A stretch of DNA of 25,400 bases from JAFGJQ01 sp964586145 (GTDB taxonomy: Bacteria > Planctomycetota > Phycisphaerae > UBA1845), in contig CAZPHH010000073.1 of NCBI GenBank assembly GCA_964586145.1, positions 1-25,400 on the forward strand, given 5' to 3'. Below the pieces are notes generated by a model. It was not told the origin of the DNA. It made no database searches and was given only the letters and a program-made list of their open reading frames with translations. This document shows, piece by piece, positions 16,142-24,021 of the stretch; position 1 is the stretch's first letter; the number at the start of each line of letters is the position of its first letter. The position numbers were made by a program, and so were the translations under genes.

Positions 16142-16639
16142 ATGCGCGGACCCGACGCAATCACGCTTGCGCATCAGTGGCGGATCGTGGACGCCCGCGG
16201 TCGTACCGTGACCCAGGCGGATCCGGTCGCCCTGTACATTCTGCGCCAACACGACGTCGTCGATTCCGATGCGCTGCAGGCCATTGCGAATGAAGAGGGT
16301 GTACGCATCGGGATCAGGGAGCGCATGGCATTGGTGGGTGGTCTCTGTGCCGCCCTGCTCGTGATGGGGCTTTTCACATATGCGCTGCTCACCGGCGACA
16401 TTGGTAATGCCCCCCTGGCGAAGTCTGCCGGCCTGCTCTACCTCTGCTCTCTCCCCTGGATCATCTGGTACGGCATCAAGCGGAAACGCTTTGGAGACGT
16501 CGCGGGAGCGATGCTCCGTAACCAGCGCTGCCCGCACTGCGGCTACGATCTGCGCCTGCTTCCCACCGACCCGGTGGACGGTGCGACCGTGTGTCCCGAG
16601 TGCGGATATGCGTGGATGATGAAAGGCGCCAAGGAATGA
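16142..16639 (+). CDS. Membrane protein with C-terminal zinc ribbon (first of a pair)
   Basis: No function known. The 165 residues have a cytosolic-type N-terminal part (1-60) with a repeated aliphatic pattern, two hydrophobic segments (about 63-83 and 93-111), and a C-terminal zinc ribbon with CPHCGYDLR (Cys130, Cys133) and CPECGY (Cys151, Cys154). This CxxCGYDLR...CPECG layout recurs in small planctomycete membrane proteins. The ATG at 16142 was chosen for GAGGGT upstream; the same frame is open from 16079 and a further 21 residues cannot be excluded. The stop overlaps the next gene's start by four bases (ATGA), so the two proteins are co-translated and may form one complex. Residues 1-60 resemble the GYF_2-like regions found in such proteins only loosely. 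Confidence 0.75.
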   Translation: MRGPDAITLAHQWRIVDARGRTVTQADPVALYILRQHDVVDSDALQAIANEEGVRIGIRERMALVGGLCAALLVMGLFTYALLTGDIGNAPLAKSAGLLYLCSLPWIIWYGIKRKRFGDVAGAMLRNQRCPHCGYDLRLLPTDPVDGATVCPECGYAWMMKGAKE

Positions 16640-17064
16640 GTTGGATCTGGCCGGACTATGTTCAACGCGAGCTGCCGCTCACTCCGCAGGATCGCAAGGC
16701 CGTCCACCGTGATGCCTGGAAGCTCTGGTGGGCAAACAAGTGGAACCTTGTGCTGTATCTGGCTCTCCCCGCCGTCTACCTGCTGACTGTGTTTTCCGCC
16801 AGCGAGGCGGGCGGACAACTGGCCACCCTGATCGGCGTGGGCGGATGGATTCATCGGTTGTTCCGGGCCGGGGCTCCGTTTGCGCTGCTCGTCGCCTGTT
16901 TTGTGGTGGGCGGGGCGGTCCTCCAGCGGCTGCGTTTCGCGCCCTGCGTGTACCGGGCTCTTCGCCATCACGGTTACGACGTGTGCGCACAGTGCGGTTA
17001 CTGGCTGCGCGGTCTGGGGGACGACGTTCTGCGCTGTCCGGAATGCGGCATGCCGCGCGAATAG
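16636..17064 (+). CDS. Membrane protein with C-terminal zinc ribbon (second of a pair)
   Basis: Function unknown. The 142 residues start MSWIWPDY, at an ATG sharing four bases with the preceding gene's stop. Two hydrophobic segments (about 37-53 and 80-96) are followed by a zinc ribbon with CAQCGYWLRG (Cys117, Cys120) and CPECG (Cys134, Cys137), close in pattern to the ribbon in the first gene. A Trp-rich patch (28-36) precedes the first membrane segment. The coupling and shared architecture suggest a duplicated pair acting together at the cytoplasmic membrane. The frame is open upstream of this ATG, but those residues would lie entirely within the preceding gene. Confidence 0.78.
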   Translation: MSWIWPDYVQRELPLTPQDRKAVHRDAWKLWWANKWNLVLYLALPAVYLLTVFSASEAGGQLATLIGVGGWIHRLFRAGAPFALLVACFVVGGAVLQRLRFAPCVYRALRHHGYDVCAQCGYWLRGLGDDVLRCPECGMPRE

Positions 17065-17121
17065 AGATGATTGCAGGCATCGTCCTGGCATTTTCCAGTG
17101 TCCATATCTTGCCGCATCCTT

Positions 17122-17139
17122 GTCAGCGGAGCCGCTGAC
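17122..17139 (+). terminator. Hairpin after the zinc-ribbon pair
   Basis: GTCAGCG-GAGC-CGCTGAC is a perfect stem-loop 58 bases after the stop of the second zinc-ribbon gene. It has no following T-run. A second weaker hairpin (17206-17223) is followed by TCTTT. One or both may end the upstream transcript. Confidence 0.35.
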
Positions 17140-17341
17140 GGAATCGTTCGCAGAACCGTCAGCCGTCCCTATGGGACCGGGGTGTTGGGAAGAGGTTGCG
17201 CGTTCCCGGCCTTGAAAGGTCGGTCTTTGCGCGGATGCTGAGGTGTCTGGCCCATGAATGCAGTCCGGCGATTCATCGCCGGCATTTCGCCCGGACGATA
17301 TCGGATACTCGGCGCAAGTGTCTGCAACGGAGGTGAGTTCA

Positions 17342-18730
17342 ATGATCGGCTTGAAGCATTGCGTTGCGAAATGGCTGTTTACCGCCTGGACCTTCGTTGT
17401 GTCGACGAGTGGTGTTTTCGCCGTCGCCAACGGGGAGAACCTGATCAGCCACGGCTCCTTTGAAGGCTCCGTCGTCGGTGGACTGCCGACGGGCTGGGTG
17501 GTCCAGGCGACGAGACCCGCCTTGTCCCCGCAGACCCGCACCGCGGACGAGGACGGCCGGCGTTATCTGCACATGACGGGTGGTGGCAATCCCGACTGCG
17601 TCGGGGGAGTGTCGACGCAGGCCGGCATCATCGCCGGCAAGACGTACTGGTTCCGCGTGCGGTTCCGAAAGAGCGACTGCGTGAACCCCATTCGGCCCCT
17701 TCTGTTCGAGGTCGCGGCGAACGAAAGCTCCCGGCAGATGTTGGAGTTCCATCGCTTGAAAGACGGTTGGGTGGAAGGCGAAGCCAGAGTCTGCTTTCCG
17801 GGTGAAGGGCTCGTAAACGCGGACGTGCGCATCCTCTACCGCCTGTGCGCCCGGGGCGAGGTGTGGATTGAAAACGTTTCCCTGGTTGAGACCGACGCGG
17901 TTCCATCACGTCTGGCGAGAATCGTCTGCACAGGTGGTCCGGACACCCTGGAGAAATACGGACTGCCGGCGTTTCGCAAGGCCCTCGACGTCATGGGGCA
18001 GGCGAAGGTCGACCTGGCGCTGCTGCCTGAGTGCTTCCACGGGGAGGATGTCCAGGAACCGCTTTCCGGCCCGTCCGCGACGTTGATGTCGGAGAAAGCC
18101 GCCAAGTACGGGATGTACGTCGCGGGGACCATCGGCCTGTACGACAAGGTGTCGGATCGTCTTTTCAATGCGGCGCTTCTCTTTGACCGGAAAGGAAAAC
18201 TGATCGGGCGATATGACAAGATTCACCTTCACGGTCCGGAGCTTCACCCGGGCGGCGTGACGCCAGGCGACGATGCCCCCGTTTTCCAGACAGACTTCGG
18301 CAAGGTGGGCTTCATGACTTGTGCCGACAGTTGGTTCACGGACGTGGCCGAGCTGGTCGCCCTGCGCGGCGCGGACATCCTGCTGTTCCCGAGCCTGAAT
18401 TACGATCGGGGATTGATGCACGCGCGCTCGCTGGACAATCGCATCAACATCGTGGCCAGCTCTCGCGCGGGAGGCTGTGGCGTCTGGGATAGCGACGGCA
18501 ACGAGGTGCTCGCCCCCTCTTCCGAAAAAAGCGACGGGTCGGCCCATCCAGATGTGGTGAAGACCCGGGTGGACGGTCTGGACATCCTGATGGTCACGCT
18601 GGACCTCCATGATCCTGCCGTCGGCGGGTCCCGTTCTCCTGCGATCCGCACCAGGAGACACACGGGCAATCAACGGACCTGGCTGGAGGGCCCCATCCTC
18701 CGCGAGAAAGACCGCTGGTGGGTGGACTAG
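17342..18730 (+). CDS. Exported nitrilase-superfamily amidohydrolase with N-terminal accessory domain
   Basis: Carbon-nitrogen hydrolase that would cleave an amide, nitrile or carbamoyl bond; the substrate cannot be inferred. The 462 residues start at the ATG after GGAGGTGAG and open with a signal peptide (about 1-29). Residues 32-185 look like a jelly-roll carbohydrate-binding-type module, opening with the typical NLISHGSFEGS and containing GGNPDCVGGVSTQ. Residues 190-440 form the nitrilase domain with the catalytic triad E230 (LLPECF), K293 (YDKIHL) and C327 (GFMTCADSW). Classical nitrilases are cytosolic and have no such domain, so export plus a binding module suggests action on amide or N-acetyl groups of extracellular glycans or amino sugars. 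The assignment to the superfamily is firm; the substrate idea is inference. Confidence 0.9.
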   Translation: MIGLKHCVAKWLFTAWTFVVSTSGVFAVANGENLISHGSFEGSVVGGLPTGWVVQATRPALSPQTRTADEDGRRYLHMTGGGNPDCVGGVSTQAGIIAGKTYWFRVRFRKSDCVNPIRPLLFEVAANESSRQMLEFHRLKDGWVEGEARVCFPGEGLVNADVRILYRLCARGEVWIENVSLVETDAVPSRLARIVCTGGPDTLEKYGLPAFRKALDVMGQAKVDLALLPECFHGEDVQEPLSGPSATLMSEKAAKYGMYVAGTIGLYDKVSDRLFNAALLFDRKGKLIGRYDKIHLHGPELHPGGVTPGDDAPVFQTDFGKVGFMTCADSWFTDVAELVALRGADILLFPSLNYDRGLMHARSLDNRINIVASSRAGGCGVWDSDGNEVLAPSSEKSDGSAHPDVVKTRVDGLDILMVTLDLHDPAVGGSRSPAIRTRRHTGNQRTWLEGPILREKDRWWVD

Positions 18731-18817
18731 CGCGTTTCCGACAACAGGTCTGAGACGGGGACCCGGCCGGTCTTGGTGACCGCGTTGCTGAAAACCGAGT
18801 AAGGCAGACGCATACGG

Positions 18818-19948
18818 TCAACGTTTCGGAGCCGGTCGCGTGCGGCGGAGGAGGGCGGCGTACTCCTTCTCGATCTTTTTCAGGCGTTTCTGCAAGGCGG
18901 CGTCCACGCCGGTGTAGGGCTGTCGGGCGGTGGTCAGCGCCACGAACCACTTCACGAGACTGGCGAAGTCGGACACGCTGATGTACTCCGGCCCGATGCG
19001 CCCGGTGCGGGTGTTCATGTTGTGATAGTTGCCCAGGGCGACGCAGATGCCGGTGGCCTCGTAGCCGAGCTGACAGTAGGCGGTGGATTCGCACGTGCCG
19101 CCGTCCATCAGTCGGCGCTGGTAGGTGAAGACCTTGTCGGTCTTGCGCAGATCCTCGGCGACGGCCTGGCAGTAGCGGGTCGCAGGCGAGTAATAAGTCG
19201 TGGCCTTGTCGCCCACGCGCAGGATCGGACCGTCGCCGATCCGGGCGTTGGGGCGTTCCGCGCTGGTCTCGATGGCCACCACGACGCATCGACCGGGGAT
19301 GGTACGGGCGCGGCAGGCCGCCATGGCCCCGACGAAGCCGACCTCCTCCGCCCGGGTGAACAGGAAGTATGCCTCCGTCCGGGCACGGGTGCGGGCCAGC
19401 GTCTCCAGGCAGCAGAGCATGGCCGCCACGCCGGCCAGATCGTCGCAGGCCCGGGCGTAGAACCGGCCGTTGCGAATCCGTGCATCCGGCAGGTCCCACA
19501 TGCCCGGCGATCCCGCGGGGACGCGGGCGGGTACGTCGATCTCCGCGCTGGCCACCTTGCGGGCAGCGCCCTTTCCGGTGGTCCGGGTGGACACGATGCG
19601 CCCGCGGACCCAGTGATCGTCCACGCGAAAGCGGACGCGGGCATCCGTGAAATACTCCGGCTTCACCCCGCCGCGCCAGGCGGCGCGAACCCGATGGCCG
19701 CTCCTCACGTCCTCCGCGACGAAGCCGGGATGATCGGTATGGGCGGTCAGGCAGACGGGGTGGGCCACACGAGTGGCGCCATGGCGATAGTGAACCAGAA
19801 GGTTCCCCGCCGGATCGGATTTCATCCGAACCCCGCGCAGCCTGCCGCAGAATCCGGCGATCCAGGAATGAACGCGGCCTTCCACGAACGGCGCGGTGGG
19901 CAGGGACAGTACGTCCAGCGTTGTTTTGTTGTGTGTGGCCCGGAGCAT
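18818..19948 (-). CDS. M42-like metallo-aminopeptidase
   Basis: Zinc aminopeptidase of the M42/M28-type (MH clan) fold, 376 residues, with no signal peptide and so cytoplasmic. Metal ligands expected for the fold can all be placed: H70-T-D72, D169 or D170 in ARACDDLAG, E201-E202 in TRAEEVGF, E227 in VAIETS and H309 in LGNYHNMN. The E227 position is usually Asp in M42 enzymes. An insert domain (about 75-165) interrupts the catalytic domain, as in the family. It ends in a basic coiled tail. The ATG has AGGA seven bases upstream. It follows the small membrane protein by 21 bases, so both are likely on one transcript. Its role would be final peptide degradation, in line with the exported peptidase at 14964. 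Confidence 0.88.
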   Translation of the reverse strand: MLRATHNKTTLDVLSLPTAPFVEGRVHSWIAGFCGRLRGVRMKSDPAGNLLVHYRHGATRVAHPVCLTAHTDHPGFVAEDVRSGHRVRAAWRGGVKPEYFTDARVRFRVDDHWVRGRIVSTRTTGKGAARKVASAEIDVPARVPAGSPGMWDLPDARIRNGRFYARACDDLAGVAAMLCCLETLARTRARTEAYFLFTRAEEVGFVGAMAACRARTIPGRCVVVAIETSAERPNARIGDGPILRVGDKATTYYSPATRYCQAVAEDLRKTDKVFTYQRRLMDGGTCESTAYCQLGYEATGICVALGNYHNMNTRTGRIGPEYISVSDFASLVKWFVALTTARQPYTGVDAALQKRLKKIEKEYAALLRRTRPAPKR

Positions 19949-19969
19949 GGAATTCCTGCCGCAGGCGGA

Positions 19970-20326
19970 CTAGCCGACCTTGCTCCTCATCAGCCAGAAG
20001 GCGGCGAACGCGACAATCGTCAGCGAGAGCGCGACCGTGCCGATGAAGAACCCCGCCCACGACCGGCCCTGGTGTTCATTCCGCCGCTGCCCGGCGCTGT
20101 TCATGCCGAGCAGGGCCCCGATGGCCGCCAGCCCCATGGTGCCGGCCACGCCGAGGAGAATCACGTGCTGGAACATCGGGTTGCCGAACAGGATCATCTT
20201 GAGTTCGCCGTCGTAGTTCCGCCAGAGAAGACCGGCGAGCAGAACAAGCCCGATCAACGCGATGACCGAGCAGATCACGGACCACCGGGCCTGTACGTCG
20301 TATCGTCGAAGACTTGCACGCGCCAC
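19970..20326 (-). CDS. Small membrane protein upstream of the aminopeptidase
   Basis: No family recognised. About 118 residues from a GTG preceded by GAGGTG; the frame is open further up to a TTG at 20380, giving 136. Three hydrophobic segments are seen: after VQARWSVICSVIALIGLVLLA, around FQHVILLGVAGTMGLAAIGALLG, and the C-terminal FFIGTVALSLTIVAFAAFW. A polar loop with GQRRNEHQGR separates the last two. The protein resembles short polytopic planctomycete proteins of unknown role. Its stop is 21 bases before the aminopeptidase start. A functional link to that enzyme is not established. Confidence 0.7.
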   Translation of the reverse strand: MARASLRRYDVQARWSVICSVIALIGLVLLAGLLWRNYDGELKMILFGNPMFQHVILLGVAGTMGLAAIGALLGMNSAGQRRNEHQGRSWAGFFIGTVALSLTIVAFAAFWLMRSKVG

Positions 20327-20465
20327 GGGCGGCACCTCACTTACCGGCAGGAACGATTCCACTTCACGCCCGGGCCCCAACCCACCCGGGCCGCCAGACG
20401 CGGACGGGAAACCGCCACTATCCTAGCCCATATCGGTGTCCGGCGTCCAGAGCAGAAACGGCCGG

Positions 20466-20945
20466 TCAGGGGGCTGGGTCCTGGCGGCGAGGGCCGCCCA
20501 CCGAGTTATCGGGCGGGTCCGCGGGCGGCGTGATGCTGACGACTTTGACCGCATCGCCGCTGGCGGAGTATCGCCCGGCCGACGAGCGTTCCTGGCGGAC
20601 GTTGACGAGGGCGTTGGCGCCCTTGAGGGCCGCGGCGGCTTTCAGGCCCTCCAGGGCCTCTTCCGGGCGGCTGAACCCGTCGACGAAAACGGCCTCCACC
20701 TGCTCCACGATCTGGTACCCGGCGATCTGGGCCGTGCTGGAGGTGGTCAGAACTTTCTGCGCCTCGCGCCGGCGTTCGGTGGCCAGCTTCTGAGGGCCGG
20801 AGTACTTCTGCAGGTTCGGATGCAGCCGCACCGGGCGGGAGCGGCGTCGGAGGCGTCGCCAGTGGCGAGCGTAGCGCCAGAGTACGCCCAGGACGATCAC
20901 CAGGATCACAAGCGTATAGCCAGGATGTGCTTTGAACCATTCCAT
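20466..20945 (-). CDS. Membrane-anchored YbjQ-like protein
   Basis: Single-pass membrane protein with a cytosolic domain like the YbjQ/UPF0145 family, whose function is unknown although it is often annotated as heavy-metal binding. The 159 residues have a hydrophobic segment (9-23), a very basic stretch (24-40), and the YbjQ-like part (67-137): TTSSTAQIAGYQIVE, VFVDGF, EEALEGLKAAA, KGANALVNVR and a final SASGDAVKVV strand. The C-terminus (138-159) is Pro-rich. The resemblance is by pattern and is moderate. It begins six bases after the stop of the glycosyltransferase gene, so it is translated from the same message. Confidence 0.7.
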   Translation of the reverse strand: MEWFKAHPGYTLVILVIVLGVLWRYARHWRRLRRRSRPVRLHPNLQKYSGPQKLATERRREAQKVLTTSSTAQIAGYQIVEQVEAVFVDGFSRPEEALEGLKAAAALKGANALVNVRQERSSAGRYSASGDAVKVVSITPPADPPDNSVGGPRRQDPAP

Positions 20946-20951
20946 TGTGCG

Positions 20952-22178
20952 TCAGGTCCTGCCTGCCGTTGGGGCATCCGGATCCAGTCGCTGTCCCCGG
21001 TAAGCCGTTCCCCGCCAGACGGTACGCGTGGCGCCGCCCAGCTTGAGCATGGCGTTGACCAGCATTCCCAGGCAGAGCGCGGCCCCGATTACATATCCGA
21101 ACGACCAGGCGGGGTGACTTCGGACCAGCCTGTAGAATCGGAACATCACCGTCTGCTGCACCAGGACAACCCCGGCGGAGACGCCAGCCACGCGCCACCA
21201 GGGCTGGGCGTCGGACGAGGCCAGGCCCCCGACCAGCGCCACCAGCAGCGACACCCAGGGGAAGAGGCTGACGATCGTCAGGATCGCCATGCTGACGGAC
21301 AGACGCGGGAACGTCCCGAAACAGCCGTAGAAAATCCGGCTCCAGCCGCGCCAGGTCTGTGTGAACGTGGAGTACATGTGAGTGATGTAGAGGTCGTCGT
21401 TCTGGATGACGTTCAGCCGAAGGCCCGAAGACTTCGCGAACCGGGCCATGTGCATGTCCTCGTTGACCTCGGTCTTGACCCGATCGTGCCCGCCGATGCG
21501 GTCGTAGCAGGTCCGCTTCATCAGCATGAACGCTCCGTTGGCGTACGCGGCCTTCGATTTCGGGTCGTTGACCTTGGCGGGTCGGAACCAGAACACCATG
21601 ATAGCGGCGCAGACCGGCTGGAGCAGTTTCTCCCAGAAGCTGCGGGTCTCCAGGACGGGCAGCACGGACAGAAAATCCAGGTCTCGCTCGACGGCCTCCC
21701 GTACGGCCACGGACAAGGTGCGGTTCGACGTCTGGCGGCAGTCTGCGTCAGCGAAGCAGAACCACTCGCCAGTGGCGGCCGCCACGCCCTCCCGCATGGC
21801 GTTGTTCTTGCCGAACCAGCCTTCACGCAGCTCGCGAATGGTCAGGACTTTCAGGCGGCCGTTCGGCCCGGCCTGCGAGCGCAGGCCCTCGAGGATCTCC
21901 GCGGTCCGGTCCGTGCTGCGGTCGTTGATGATGATGATCTCGTAGTCCGGGTAATCCTGGTCCAGCAGCGAGCGGACGCAATCGGCGATGTTGGCCTCCT
22001 CATCCTTGGCCGCCACCAGTACGGAAACGCGAGGCGCCGGCCGCGGCGGCCCGTCGTGCGAGTGCGATGAAAGCACACGCTCCGTCCGCCAGGCCCGGCT
22101 GATCTCCAGATGGCGGGAGAGCCAGACCAGCCCAATCAGGCTGAGAAACACCGTCCAAACAAGAAAGGCCGTCGGCAT
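20952..22178 (-). CDS. Membrane-bound family 2 glycosyltransferase
   Basis: Transfers a sugar from a nucleotide donor onto a membrane lipid or glycan at the inner face of the membrane. The 408 residues begin with one hydrophobic segment (4-20), then a GT-A fold domain with VSVLVAAKDEE (51-61), NDRSTD (D86, S88, D90), FADADC with the DxD metal site D144-A-D146, TEVNED (E240, D241) and QTWRGWSR (274-281), similar to the QxxRW acceptor motif of processive GT2 enzymes. Three or four hydrophobic segments follow (about 295-390). This layout resembles CruC- and HpnB/HpnI-type enzymes that glycosylate carotenoids or hopanoid and lipid substrates. The acceptor is unknown. It lies in a three-gene minus-strand cluster. 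Confidence 0.92.
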   Translation of the reverse strand: MPTAFLVWTVFLSLIGLVWLSRHLEISRAWRTERVLSSHSHDGPPRPAPRVSVLVAAKDEEANIADCVRSLLDQDYPDYEIIIINDRSTDRTAEILEGLRSQAGPNGRLKVLTIRELREGWFGKNNAMREGVAAATGEWFCFADADCRQTSNRTLSVAVREAVERDLDFLSVLPVLETRSFWEKLLQPVCAAIMVFWFRPAKVNDPKSKAAYANGAFMLMKRTCYDRIGGHDRVKTEVNEDMHMARFAKSSGLRLNVIQNDDLYITHMYSTFTQTWRGWSRIFYGCFGTFPRLSVSMAILTIVSLFPWVSLLVALVGGLASSDAQPWWRVAGVSAGVVLVQQTVMFRFYRLVRSHPAWSFGYVIGAALCLGMLVNAMLKLGGATRTVWRGTAYRGQRLDPDAPTAGRT

Positions 22179-22235
22179 GAACTCTTCATTTCCTCGCGCC
22201 GTGCCCTGCCTGTCCGGGCCGGCTGACCGCGTCGG

Positions 22236-23618
22236 CTACTCGGGCGACTCGCTCGGCCCGGACTGCGAGTCCTCCCCGGTGGATGCGGGAGGCGGTGCCG
22301 GGGGCTCCGCCGCGGGGGACGCCTCGCGGGTTGTCTCGCCTGCCGGCGGGGGCGCTGCAGCGGGGGCCTCGCCCGCCGGCGGAGGCGCCTCATGCACGTA
22401 CTCCTCGATTTCCTCGATCTGCTCGTAGTCCGTCAGGTCCACGGCCCGCCGGAGCAGGAAGTAGATCGCGGTCCCGGCGGAGAAGAAGTAGGACACCAGG
22501 AAGGACCAGACCAGGCCGATCACCAGGCACACCCAGATGAAAATCAGCAGACCGCTGATCCAGTCACCGCCGTGCCAGGTGACCTCCGGGAAAGCCCGGC
22601 CCAGGAACTCGTACGGCCAAATGGCGTCGAGCTTGGCCACCTTGTCGTCGCCCACCGTGCGGGAGGCCGCAGCGGCCCCGATTCCCACGCACTTGTGCGT
22701 GGCCAGCAATGTCAGATGGGCGAAGAAGTGAACCACCAGCCAGCAGACGGCCCCGTAGACGAATGCCACGAAGCCGTAGAATGCGGCCCGCCACGGGCGG
22801 GTGTACACGTAATGGAAGCCGGTGGCGAACGCGTCAAAGCTGCTGGAGCCTTCGACTGCGACTGCGGGCCAGAAGAGAACGCCGCCCGCGAACCATCCGA
22901 CCCAGAGCACGGCGATCGCCAGACCGCCGATCAGGGCCAGGAAGAAGAACAGCCCACCCAGGATGTCGCCGAAATAGGGGATGGCCAGCACCAGCCCACC
23001 CAGGACCAGCAACAGGCCGATGAAGACGATTCCGATCACAGGCGCGATGGGCGCCAGAAGGAAGCCGCCCCAGTAGTGGCGTCTGACGAAGGCGAACGAC
23101 TCTCGCGGGCTGATGGTCTCGCCGCGAGCGAAGTCCACGGCGGCCATCCGGCAGATCATCCCGCCGGCGCACGCCCAGATCAGCAGAAGTCCGGGGAAGA
23201 ACAGCAGCGAGAACCAGGGGTGGCATCGCAGCATCCAGGACGTCGCCCGGCACATGCCGCCGATTTCGATCACCGTCCCGCCGGAGGGGGTCACCGAACC
23301 CACGATGGTGCTGACCCGGCCCCGCAGGTGACGGGAGTACACCTCGTAGATGCCCGCATCACCCTTGCCCTCTTCGAAGCCCGATTCCATGTACCGGGCG
23401 ATCGAGTAGGCGGTGATGACCTCCGGGTCCACTCCCTTCTTCGCCCCGGTCCAAATCAGGTCGAGCAGGCTGCCCCAGATCAGCGTGGCGACCAGGCCGA
23501 GCAGGGCTACCAGAATCTTGCCGGGCTGGCGGGCGATGCGGAATGTCCCAAAGATCTTGACGCAATCGGCGCCGGGAAACCTCTCCGACGGGGTGACGGT
23601 GCTGGGTGCATCAGACAT
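22236..23618 (-). CDS. Polytopic membrane protein with acidic Pro/Ala-rich tail
   Basis: Function unknown. The 460 residues begin after a textbook AAGGAGG ribosome binding site. Hydrophobic segments are seen near 33-56, 136-160, several between 187 and 258, 280-308 and 358-395; a soluble loop (57-133) with GKGDAGIYEVYSRHLRGRV probably faces the outside. The tail (400-460) is acidic and Pro/Ala/Glu-rich with a repeated PPPAGE motif, and should be disordered. No transporter signature or enzyme motif is recognised. It sits 57 bases upstream of the glycosyltransferase gene and probably heads the transcript. A role in handling the product of that enzyme is only a guess. Confidence 0.82.
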   Translation of the reverse strand: MSDAPSTVTPSERFPGADCVKIFGTFRIARQPGKILVALLGLVATLIWGSLLDLIWTGAKKGVDPEVITAYSIARYMESGFEEGKGDAGIYEVYSRHLRGRVSTIVGSVTPSGGTVIEIGGMCRATSWMLRCHPWFSLLFFPGLLLIWACAGGMICRMAAVDFARGETISPRESFAFVRRHYWGGFLLAPIAPVIGIVFIGLLLVLGGLVLAIPYFGDILGGLFFFLALIGGLAIAVLWVGWFAGGVLFWPAVAVEGSSSFDAFATGFHYVYTRPWRAAFYGFVAFVYGAVCWLVVHFFAHLTLLATHKCVGIGAAAASRTVGDDKVAKLDAIWPYEFLGRAFPEVTWHGGDWISGLLIFIWVCLVIGLVWSFLVSYFFSAGTAIYFLLRRAVDLTDYEQIEEIEEYVHEAPPPAGEAPAAAPPPAGETTREASPAAEPPAPPPASTGEDSQSGPSESPE

Positions 23619-24021
23619 GGCAACCTCCTTGTTTGCCCCGGGTTACATACCTCGTCCCGGGGCGGCAGCGGAATGAGCACACGCCCTCGGGGTGGCCGCC
23701 CACCGTTCACCCGCAGAAGGCGCCGCCTGAATGTCGGGCCGGACTCACCGCGCCGGTGTCCGGCCCACGCCGGCCCCCATTATAGAATCCCCCCAACCAT
23801 CGGCAACGGGCGAGTTTGCGATCTTCCGCCGGTGGCCGGAGCCGCCGGGAGGGCGCCTTCGGCGGCCGGTGCGGCGGGTCGGGGAATCCGGGCTTTCGGA
23901 AAACCTCTACTCGCGTGTTGCATGGACGGCTTGATATCTGTAGTCTGGTTGGTTGGAGCGAGGGACAGAGAGAGGTTCTCGTCCAAGTCAAGCAGCTTCG
24001 CAGAGAGAGGGAGAGGTATCG
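23619..24021. other. Divergent intergenic region with a promoter and a long stem-loop
   Basis: No gene is seen in these 403 bases. It holds the minus-strand promoter near 23779-23806 and, at 23836-23869, an inverted repeat CCGGaGCCGCCG / CGGCGGCCGG (11 base pairs with one bulged A, 12-base loop). A plus-strand promoter for the PEP-CTERM gene must lie in 23870-24000, but only weak candidates such as TTGCAT-17-TAGTCT are visible. GAGGGAGAGG precedes its start. Confidence 0.6.
23779..23806 (-). promoter_or_regulatory. Candidate promoter of the membrane protein/glycosyltransferase cluster
   Basis: On the minus strand TTGCCG (23806-23801), a 16-base spacer and a perfect TATAAT (23784-23779). It lies about 160 bases upstream of the start at 23618. 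It is the best -10 box in the window. Confidence 0.5.

Noticed and set aside
16060..16293. 77-codon frame from a GTG preceded by GAGAGGAG
   Set aside because: The ribosome binding site is fair, but the frame overlaps the zinc-ribbon gene and after about 30 codons is Arg-rich out-of-frame text. A frameshifted N-terminus of that gene cannot be fully excluded.
16543..17541. 332-codon minus-strand frame
   Set aside because: Antisense to the second zinc-ribbon gene and to the intergenic region; no motif.
19022..22070. Two long plus-strand frames (503 and 544 codons)
   Set aside because: Both are antisense to the aminopeptidase, YbjQ-like and glycosyltransferase genes, whose motifs are clear.
23935..23975. 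Sigma-54 (GG-N10-GC) promoter for the PEP-CTERM gene
   Set aside because: The best GG...GC pair in the TGGTTGGTTGGAGC stretch is spaced nine bases, not ten, and the flanks do not fit the TGGCAC/TTGC consensus.
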